The notes under the pieces: generated by a model | The model's input: the letters and a program-made list of their open reading frames with translations, nothing else | Databases searched by the model: none | Told to the model about the DNA's origin: nothing | Assembly: GCF_014643255.1 (NCBI RefSeq) | Contig: NZ_BMJI01000002.1 | Coordinates: 172,548-236,547, forward strand | From: Tersicoccus solisilvae | Lineage (GTDB): Bacteria; Actinomycetota; Actinomycetes; Actinomycetales; Micrococcaceae | Length of the DNA stretch: 64,000 nucleotides | Direction of reading: 5' to 3' | Position numbers and translations under genes: made by a program | In this document: positions 41,715-47,766 of the stretch, piece by piece | Layout: the number at the start of each line of letters is the position of its first letter | How positions within the stretch are numbered: position 1 is the stretch's first letter

Positions 41715-41745
41715 ATGATTGGCATCGACCCAGCAGTCCAATCAT
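41715..41745. promoter_or_regulatory. inverted-repeat operator over MocR promoter
   Basis: ATGATTGG at 41715-41722 and CCAATCAT at 41738-41745 are perfect 8-bp arms 15 nt apart. TATGAT at 41714-41719, a near-perfect -10, overlaps the left arm. The position fits autoregulation by the MocR protein that starts 26 bp downstream. Confidence 0.6.
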
Positions 41746-41770
41746 TCCGCGGCCCCGAGGATCCCTGCCG

Positions 41771-43231
41771 ATGTCCCTCACGTACTCCGCGCAGCGCCTC
41801 GAGCGCGAGCTCGGTCCGTGGCGCCCCGCCGGCACCTCCGGCACCGCCTACCGGGCGCTCGCGGACCGGATCCGGCTGCTGCTGCTGGACGGCCGGCTGC
41901 CGTCGGGCACCCGGCTGCCCGCCGAGCGGGAGCTCGCCTCGACCCTGAGGGTCAGCCGGACCACGGTGACCGGCGCATACGCCGCCCTGCGTGCCGGCGG
42001 CTACCTCAGCAGTGTGCGCGGGTCCGGCAGCGTCCTCTCCCTGCAGGGGGCGGCGGCACGGGAGCCCGGTCGCACCACCGGCACCCGGAGTGCCGGCACC
42101 CCGGAGGCGTTCCGCTGGGACCTCACCCAGTCCGCTCCCCCCGCCTACGCGGGACTGGCCGCGGCCTACCGCCAGGCGCTCGAGGTGCTGCCCGGCTTCA
42201 TGCCCGAGGCGGGCCTGGACCTCGGCGGCCTGCCGGACCTGCGGGCCGCCGTCGCCCGGCACTACGAGGCCCGCGGGGTACCGACGGCGCCGGACCAGGT
42301 GATGATCACGCTCGGCGCCCAGCACGGACTGCGCCTCGTCGCCCAGCACGTCCACCTGCCCGGCGGCCGGGTGCTGATCGAGCAGCCGACGTATCCGCAC
42401 GCGATCGACACGTTCCGCTCCCTGAAGGCCCGGTTGCTCGCCGTCCCCGTCGACGTCGACGGCACGGACGTCGAGGCCGTCGTCGGCCTGCTCCGCGCAC
42501 ACCGGCCGCCCCTGGCCTACCTGATGCCCGACTTCCAGAATCCGACCGGCAGCTCCCTGACCGAGGAGGAGCGAGCCCGGATCGCGCTCGCCGCGCGCAG
42601 CGCCGGCACCGTCGTGATCGCCGACGAGACGACGGCGATGCTCGATCTCGACCGTGGGCCGCGCACCCCGCTGGCCGCGCACGGGGAGAACATCGTCAGC
42701 ATCGGCTCCCTGTCCAAGACCGCGTGGGGCGGCATGCGGGTCGGGTGGATCCGGGCGCGCCGCGATCTGCTCGAGAGCATCCGGCTGCAGCGGCGCAGCA
42801 TCGACCTGGGCACCCCGATCCTCGAGCAACTCACCGCCACGGTGCTGCTGCGGGACGAGGCGACGATGATCGACGCCCGGCTGACGCGGATGCGGGCGCA
42901 GCGCGACGCCCTGCTCGCCGGGCTCGCGGTCCGGTTCCCGACCTGGACCCTCCCGTCGGCCCCGGGCGGCCTGTCCCTCTGGGTCGGCCTGGACGAGCTG
43001 TCCAGCTCGGCGCTCACCCTCGCCGCCCGCAGCGAAGGCATCGCCCTGGTGCCCGGGCCCCGCTTCGGTCTCGACGGGGCGTTCGAACGTTTCATCCGGG
43101 TGCCGACGGTGGTGCCGGAGGCCGAGATCGACCCGGTGCTGACCGCGCTGGCGCGTGCCGTCCGCCGGGTCGCGGACGAGGCGCCCGCCCGGCGTCGGAC
43201 ACCGGCCTCCCCCACGGTGACCGTCGTCTGA
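41771..43231 (+). CDS. MocR-type GntR regulator with aminotransferase domain
   Basis: The 486-residue protein has a GntR winged helix (about 20-95: YRALADRIRLLLLDGRLPSG, then LRVSRTTVTGAYAALRAGGYL) fused to a fold-type-I aminotransferase-like domain (about 115-470). The PLP lysine is Lys316 in SIGSLSKTAWGGMRVGW, with YLMPDFQNPTG and IADETTAML upstream. MocR proteins use PLP or an amino compound as effector. Proximity to the YczE gene suggests a YczR-type role. GAGG lies before ATG 41771. Confidence 0.92.
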   Translation: MSLTYSAQRLERELGPWRPAGTSGTAYRALADRIRLLLLDGRLPSGTRLPAERELASTLRVSRTTVTGAYAALRAGGYLSSVRGSGSVLSLQGAAAREPGRTTGTRSAGTPEAFRWDLTQSAPPAYAGLAAAYRQALEVLPGFMPEAGLDLGGLPDLRAAVARHYEARGVPTAPDQVMITLGAQHGLRLVAQHVHLPGGRVLIEQPTYPHAIDTFRSLKARLLAVPVDVDGTDVEAVVGLLRAHRPPLAYLMPDFQNPTGSSLTEEERARIALAARSAGTVVIADETTAMLDLDRGPRTPLAAHGENIVSIGSLSKTAWGGMRVGWIRARRDLLESIRLQRRSIDLGTPILEQLTATVLLRDEATMIDARLTRMRAQRDALLAGLAVRFPTWTLPSAPGGLSLWVGLDELSSSALTLAARSEGIALVPGPRFGLDGAFERFIRVPTVVPEAEIDPVLTALARAVRRVADEAPARRRTPASPTVTVV

Positions 43232-43357
43232 CCGCCGGCACCCCGGGGGGCGCGCCCGGACCGCGCGAGAGTGGCGGAGCGACTGGTCAGCACGCACAAT
43301 GGAAGTATCGACGGCGCGCCGACGCGCCGTCGACGCTTCGCAGGTGAGGACGCACAG

Positions 43358-43822
43358 ATGCTCGCATGGATCGCTCAGAACAGCTGGGTCGTGTGGCTGG
43401 CCCTGGTCCTCGTGCTGGCCCTCATCGAGATGCTCACGCTCGACCTCTTCTTCATCATGCTCTCCGGGGGCGCGCTCGCCGCGATGGCGGTGTCGTTCGC
43501 TACCGACAACCTCGTCGTCCAGATCCTCACCTTCTGCGTCGTCGCCCTGCTGCTCGTCGTCATCGTCCGGCCTGTCGCCCTGAATCACCTCGGACGACCC
43601 GAGGCAGGTCAACGCACCAACATCGACTCCTTGATCGGCGAGCCGGCGGTCGTACTCGAACCGGTCGGCGAGCACAGCGGACTGGTGAAGATCGGCGGCG
43701 ACACCTGGACCGCGCGCAGCGCGGACGGAACCGCCATCCCGGTGGGCAGCGCGGTGCGGGTGCACCGGATCAGCGGAGCCACGGCCATCGTCGCCCACCC
43801 CGAGAACAGGAGTTCCCTCTGA
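43358..43822 (+). CDS. NfeD-like membrane protein
   Basis: The 154-residue protein has two or three membrane segments (VVWLALVLVLALIEMLTLDL; ILTFCVVALLLVVIV) and a C-terminal OB-fold (about 85-150: LIGEPAVVLEPVGEHSGLVK). NfeD-like proteins partner with SPFH proteins in membrane microdomains, and an SPFH gene starts at its last base. ATG 43358 follows GGTGAGGA. This is the short, protease-less NfeD form. Confidence 0.88.
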   Translation: MLAWIAQNSWVVWLALVLVLALIEMLTLDLFFIMLSGGALAAMAVSFATDNLVVQILTFCVVALLLVVIVRPVALNHLGRPEAGQRTNIDSLIGEPAVVLEPVGEHSGLVKIGGDTWTARSADGTAIPVGSAVRVHRISGATAIVAHPENRSSL

Positions 43823-44805
43823 TGAACGAGTCGATCGGCGGCGTCGTCGTCGCCGTCCTGCTGGTGGTCGTGCTGGTGTTCGTGATCACCGTGCTGGTGC
43901 GGTCCATCCGGATCATCCCGCAGGCGCGGGCGGGCGTGGTGGAGCGCCTCGGCAAGTACCAGCGCACCCTCCAGCCCGGCCTGAGCCTGCTGATTCCCTT
44001 CGTCGACCGGCTGCTGCCCATGATCGATCTGCGCGAGCAGGTCGTCTCCTTCCCGCCGCAGCCGGTGATCACCGAGGACAACCTCGTGGTCTCCATCGAC
44101 ACCGTCGTGTACTTCCAGGTCACCGACCCGCGGGCGGCGACGTACGAGATCGCCAACTACATCCAGGCGGTCGAGCAGCTGACGACGACGACCCTGCGCA
44201 ACGTCGTCGGCGGCCTGAACCTCGAGGAGGCGCTGACCTCCCGGGACCAGATCAACGGTCAGCTGCGCGGCGTGCTCGACGAGGCGACCGGCCGCTGGGG
44301 CATCCGCGTCTCGCGGGTCGAGCTGAAGGCGATCGAGCCGCCCCTGTCGATCCAGGACTCGATGGAGAAGCAGATGCGCGCCGAGCGGGACCGGCGCGCC
44401 GCGATCCTCACGGCCGAGGGCACCAAGCAGTCGCAGATCCTCACCGCCGAGGGTCAGCGGCAGGCGGCCATCCTGCAGGCCGAGGGCGAGGCGAAGGCGG
44501 CGATCCTGCGGGCCGACGGCGAATCCCAGGCCATCCAGAAGGTCTTCGAGGCCATCCACCAGGGCGACGCCGACCCGAAGCTGCTCGCCTACCAGTACCT
44601 GCAGACCCTGCCCAAGCTCGCCGAGGGCTCGTCCAACAAGCTGTGGATCATCCCGTCGGAGGTCAGCGAGGCCCTCAAGGGCATCGGCGGCGCGATGGGC
44701 GGTGGCGACGGCGCACTGTTCGGGGCTACTCGCTCCGGGAGCTCTCCGGCCGGATCCAGGGACGGCGCGGTCCCGCCCGCGCCGACTTCTCCGCCGCGGG
44801 GCTGA
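43822..44805 (+). CDS. SPFH domain (stomatin/prohibitin-like) protein
   Basis: The 327-residue protein has one N-terminal membrane segment (VVVAVLLVVVLVFVITVLV), an SPFH domain (about 30-200: VVERLGKYQRTLQPGLSLLI, then ATYEIANYIQAVEQLTTTTL), and a coiled-coil with repeated ILTAEGQ-type units (ILTAEGTKQSQ, ILTAEGQRQAA, ILQAEGEAKAA, ILRADGESQA). The C-terminus is Gly/Ser/Pro-rich. It overlaps the NfeD stop by one base. The pair forms a stomatin-like membrane complex, probably involved in membrane quality control. Confidence 0.93.
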   Translation: MNESIGGVVVAVLLVVVLVFVITVLVRSIRIIPQARAGVVERLGKYQRTLQPGLSLLIPFVDRLLPMIDLREQVVSFPPQPVITEDNLVVSIDTVVYFQVTDPRAATYEIANYIQAVEQLTTTTLRNVVGGLNLEEALTSRDQINGQLRGVLDEATGRWGIRVSRVELKAIEPPLSIQDSMEKQMRAERDRRAAILTAEGTKQSQILTAEGQRQAAILQAEGEAKAAILRADGESQAIQKVFEAIHQGDADPKLLAYQYLQTLPKLAEGSSNKLWIIPSEVSEALKGIGGAMGGGDGALFGATRSGSSPAGSRDGAVPPAPTSPPRG

Positions 44806-44832
44806 GCCCGGTATACTGAACGGCTGGCCCAC

Positions 44833-44859
44833 GGGAACAGATCGCCGCTCGCACGTGTT
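44833..44859 (+). promoter_or_regulatory. SigR/SigH-type promoter of rbpA
   Basis: GGGAAC at 44833-44838 and GTT at 44857-44859 are spaced by 18 nt, close to the GGGAAT-N18-GTT consensus of the actinobacterial oxidative-stress sigma factor SigR/SigH. rbpA belongs to that regulon in Streptomyces. A TATACT -10 at 44812-44817 may be an additional housekeeping promoter. Confidence 0.6.
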
Positions 44860-44934
44860 GACAGACGTGGAGTGTGCCGGCACCGTCCGAGCAGAAGCAC
44901 CCGGGGGCGCACGCGATGATTCGGAGGATCAAAC

Positions 44935-45282
44935 ATGAGTGACCGCAGCCTGCGCGGCATGCGTCTGGGTTCACAGAGCATGGAGACCGAGGCCGGCGTC
45001 GAGCCGGCACCGCGGCAGCGGGTCGAGTACCGGTGCAAGGACGGCGAGCGCGTCTTCGTGACCTTCGCCGCCGAGGCCGAGATCCCGCCGACCTGGGTGT
45101 CCAAGACCGGCAAGGAGGCACTGCTCGTCGACGGCGAGAAGCCCGTGCCCGGCAACGAGAAGCCCGTGCGCACCCACTGGGACATGCTGCTGGAACGGCG
45201 CAGCGTCGAGGACCTCGAGCAGATCCTCGCCGACCGGCTGACCCTGCTCCGGGAGCGGCGCGGCGAGAAGACCTCCGCCTAG
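44935..45282 (+). CDS. rbpA: RNA polymerase-binding protein RbpA
   Basis: The 115-residue protein matches RbpA: MSDRSLRGMRLGSQSMETE, the core YRCKDGERVFVTFAAEAEIP, PTWVSKTGKEALL, and a sigma-interacting C-terminal segment (KPVRTHWDMLLERRSVEDLE). Only one Cys is present in the core, so the zinc-binding form is lost. RbpA stabilises open complexes of group I and II sigma holoenzymes. GGAGGATC lies before ATG 44935. A perfect terminator follows. Confidence 0.95.
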   Translation: MSDRSLRGMRLGSQSMETEAGVEPAPRQRVEYRCKDGERVFVTFAAEAEIPPTWVSKTGKEALLVDGEKPVPGNEKPVRTHWDMLLERRSVEDLEQILADRLTLLRERRGEKTSA

Positions 45283-45309
45283 GTCGCCGCGGACCGCACC
45301 GACACGCCG

Positions 45310-45347
45310 CGAGGGCCGGGACCGACGATCGTCGGTCCCGGCCCTCG
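45310..45347. terminator. bidirectional terminator between rbpA and ppm gene
   Basis: GCC-rich arms at 45310-45326 and 45331-45347 form a 17-bp perfect stem with a GATC loop, between two convergent stop codons. It is the strongest terminator-like hairpin in the window. Confidence 0.85.
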
Positions 45348-45362
45348 TCGCGTGGGTGGTCC

Positions 45363-46106
45363 TCAGCGCCTGACGGACGTGACGATGTTCTTCAGAACCC
45401 GGCCGCGCGCGGCCAGGCCCCAGGCGGTGACCCGCTGCATCGCCTCGGCCACGATCGCGCCGCTCATCTTGGAGTCGCCCGCGACCCGCTCGACGAACGT
45501 GATCGGCACCTCCACGACGCGCAGGCCCGCCAGGTGCGTGCGCCACAGCAGGTCCACCTGGAACACGTACCCGGCGGACTGCACCGACGCGTAGTCGATG
45601 CGGCGCAGGGTGGTGGCCCGGAACGCCTTGAAACCGGCGGTCGCGTCCCGGTAGGGCAGCCCGAGCATGGTGCGGACGTAGAAGCTGCCGCCACGGGAGA
45701 TCACCTTGCGCTGCAGCGGCCAGTTGACGACGCTCCCGCCGGGGACCCACCGGGAGCCGACGGCGAGGTCGGCGCCGTCCTCGACGGCGGCGAGCAGGCG
45801 CGGCAGGTCCTCCGGGCGGTGCGAGCCGTCGGCGTCCAGCTCCACCAGGACCTCGTAGTCCCGCTCGAGACCCCACGCGAAACCGGCCCGGTAGGCCGCG
45901 CCGAGACCCTCCTTGCCCTTGCGGTGCAGCACGTGCACCTGGCCGTCCTCGGCGGCGAAGCCGTCCGCGAGCACACCGGTGCCGTCCGGGCTGTTGTCGT
46001 CGACGATCAGGACGTCCGCGTCCGGGACGGTGGCGCGCAGCCGGGAGAGCGTCGTGGGCAGCGACTGCTTCTCGTTGTAAGTCGGGATGATCGTCAGTAC
46101 GCGCAC
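45363..46106 (-). CDS. polyprenol monophosphomannose synthase
   Basis: The 247-residue protein is a GT2 glycosyltransferase of the DPM1/Ppm1 type: VLTIIPTYNEKQSLPTTL, VLIVDDNSPDGTG, VELDADGSHRPEDL (the metal-binding DAD motif), and GSRWVPGGSVVNWPLQRK. It moves mannose from GDP-mannose to polyprenyl phosphate, feeding lipoglycan and protein O-mannosylation. It has no membrane segment and no fused acyltransferase domain, unlike Ppm1 of M. tuberculosis. GTG 46106 follows GGCAGGACTGCAC. Its upstream region is unusually long and structured. Confidence 0.9.
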   Translation of the reverse strand: MRVLTIIPTYNEKQSLPTTLSRLRATVPDADVLIVDDNSPDGTGVLADGFAAEDGQVHVLHRKGKEGLGAAYRAGFAWGLERDYEVLVELDADGSHRPEDLPRLLAAVEDGADLAVGSRWVPGGSVVNWPLQRKVISRGGSFYVRTMLGLPYRDATAGFKAFRATTLRRIDYASVQSAGYVFQVDLLWRTHLAGLRVVEVPITFVERVAGDSKMSGAIVAEAMQRVTAWGLAARGRVLKNIVTSVRR

Positions 46107-46246
46107 GTGCAGTCCTGCCTGTCCCGGACCGGTGGCCGGGTCGTGTCGAGGATGAGAGGTCGGGACCCACCGCGATTCGGGCGGGACCATTCAGGATATA
46201 CGACGTCACCGCGTGCCGACGGCTCCGGTCCGCGCGCGCCGCGGCT

Positions 46247-46354
46247 CATCCCCGCCCGGAGAGGACGGCGGGCAGGCCCCGGCGCCTTCGGGCCAGGCCC
46301 CCGTCGAAGTCGGCTCTCGAGGGACCTGTTTTCTGCTGACGCCGGGACCTGCCC
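46247..46354 (-). ncRNA. candidate structured leader or small RNA upstream of ppm
   Basis: The outer stem pairs 46270-46284 with 46340-46354 (15 bp), and an inner stem pairs 46294-46301 with 46321-46328 (8 bp). In each stem the one imperfect pair is C-A if read on the plus strand but G-U on the minus strand, which favours a minus-strand RNA. CCCGCC/GGGCGG at 46267-46272 and 46250-46256 can form a following hairpin that shares bases with the outer stem, as in an attenuator. No known riboswitch class was recognised. Confidence 0.4.
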
Positions 46355-46430
46355 GTGAAGCCGGTGAACGGTGCGGGTGCGCGTCCGCCTGCCGGCTGCG
46401 GCCATCGCTGCACGACGACCCTGTGCATCG

Positions 46431-46458
46431 ATATTACGGGTTGGCAACGACCTGTCAA
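46431..46458 (-). promoter_or_regulatory. near-consensus promoter, minus strand
   Basis: TTGACA (46458-46453) and TAATAT (46436-46431) are separated by 16 nt, the closest match to the housekeeping consensus in the window. Transcription would start near 46424, about 318 nt before the ppm start codon, through the structured region. Confidence 0.65.
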
Positions 46459-46614
46459 TTGGGCGCTGACCTGCGGCGACGTCCGATGCCACTGGTCAGC
46501 GGCGGGCTGGTGCGGCCCCGTGCGGCGCGGGGTTACCGCCGGTGACGACGATCTGCGGCGTGTCGCCCCGGTGTGTCGTCCCGGTGGGTCGTCCGCCCGC
46601 AGGGAGCCGGGGGC

Positions 46615-47766
46615 TCAGCCGGCGAGCGTGCCGTCGTCGTGCACCACGAGCCCGTCCCGGACGGTCCGCAGACACCGCGGGTCGGTGCCCGTGTCCAGTG
46701 CCGGCAGCAACGGCGTCCCGGCCCGCGGGTCGGTGCTCCACGCGGCGACCGTGCTGTCCGGCGTCTGCACCATCAGCTCGGTGGCCTCCCAGACGGCGAG
46801 GCCGGCCGGGGCGCCCGGCACGAGCTGGCCCAGCAGGGGGTGGACGGCGCGTGCCGCCCGCCAGCCTCCGCGGCTGAGGGCGAGGAACGCCGCGCGCGAC
46901 GAGAGCCGCTGCGCGGGGTCCGGGTGCTGGACGCAGGCCCGGACCAGGCTCCACGGTGGCGCCGGCTCGGTGCCGCCCCGGTGCCAGGCGCTCGTGCCGA
47001 GGACGAGCGGGACTCCGTCGGCGGCCAGGGCGGCCAGGGGCGTGCGCAGCGGCAGACCGTCGGTCGGGGTGATCAGCACGGTCACCCCGTGCCGACTCAG
47101 CAGTGAACGGTCCGCGGCGTCGAGGTCGGTCGCGACGGCCAGCGTCACCCCGGCACCGCGCAGCGGCGCACCGGCGGCCGCCGCGGCCGGCAGGGCCACC
47201 CGCAGGGCGTCGAGTTCGGCGTCCGTGGTGACCGCCCACCCCGCGGCGAGCCCGGCCCGGGTGACGGCGGTCAGGTGCGCGGTCAGCGCCGGGACGTCGG
47301 TCGCGTCGTCGGGGGCGGGCGCCGCGCCGGCCAGGTGCGGCCCGATCACGTCCCGCAGGTGGTCGACACCCGCGGCGTCGTGCACCGTCCGCGCGGCCCA
47401 CAGCCGGGTGCCGGGCAGCCCGGAGGCCGGGCTCTCCGCCTCGGCGGCGAGAGCGCGCAGATGGCCGGCGTGCCGGGCGTCGTCGGGGGCACCGTGAGCC
47501 GTGACCGCGACGTACCCGGCGGCCGTGAGCTGCGCCCACCGCGCCGCCGGGTCGGCCCCGGGCACGGGGGCCAGCCCGGAGTCGTAGAGGCCGGGGGTGA
47601 TCAGGGCACCCGCGAGGTCGACGACCGTCACGTCGGTGCCCGCGATTCCGTCCGCGGCCTCCTCGGAGCCGAGCCAGGCGACGGTGTCGTCGTCGACCAG
47701 CAGGGCCGTCGCGAACGGGTCGTGGGTCGAGTAGACCGCACCGTTGCGGTAGAGGGTGCGGCTCAT
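46615..47766 (-). CDS. degenerate amidohydrolase family protein
   Basis: The 383-residue protein has the amidohydrolase frame: LYRNGAVYSTHDPFATALLV, VVDLAGALITPGLYDSGLAPV, and a C-terminal beta-sandwich return (TVRDGLVVHDDGTLAG). Where active enzymes have ITPGxxDxHxH, this one reads ITPGLYDSGLAP, so the metal-binding HxH is missing; the usual late catalytic Asp position is also unclear (VLGTSAWHRG). It is probably not a metal-dependent hydrolase. ATG 47766 overlaps the helY stop by 4 nt, so it is translated with the helicase. Confidence 0.78.
   Translation of the reverse strand: MSRTLYRNGAVYSTHDPFATALLVDDDTVAWLGSEEAADGIAGTDVTVVDLAGALITPGLYDSGLAPVPGADPAARWAQLTAAGYVAVTAHGAPDDARHAGHLRALAAEAESPASGLPGTRLWAARTVHDAAGVDHLRDVIGPHLAGAAPAPDDATDVPALTAHLTAVTRAGLAAGWAVTTDAELDALRVALPAAAAAGAPLRGAGVTLAVATDLDAADRSLLSRHGVTVLITPTDGLPLRTPLAALAADGVPLVLGTSAWHRGGTEPAPPWSLVRACVQHPDPAQRLSSRAAFLALSRGGWRAARAVHPLLGQLVPGAPAGLAVWEATELMVQTPDSTVAAWSTDPRAGTPLLPALDTGTDPRCLRTVRDGLVVHDDGTLAG

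Larger units (their letters stand above)
46107..46614. other. 508-bp intergenic region before ppm gene
   Basis: It contains a consensus minus-strand promoter and nested stem-loops (described separately), and a second minus-strand -10 candidate, TATCCT at 46198-46193, about 85 nt from the ppm start. No protein-coding gene is supported. A 133-codon minus-strand frame here lacks a ribosome-binding site and has Arg-rich GC-artefact composition. Confidence 0.6.

Noticed and set aside
46330..46400. Possible cobalamin riboswitch because of GAAGCCGGTGAA on the plus strand
   Set aside because: The other conserved elements and their order are missing, and the nearest plus-strand gene is far away and unrelated.
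46094..46492. 133-codon minus-strand frame upstream of the ppm gene
   Set aside because: It is Arg-rich, without motifs or a ribosome-binding site, and covers a region better explained as a structured leader.
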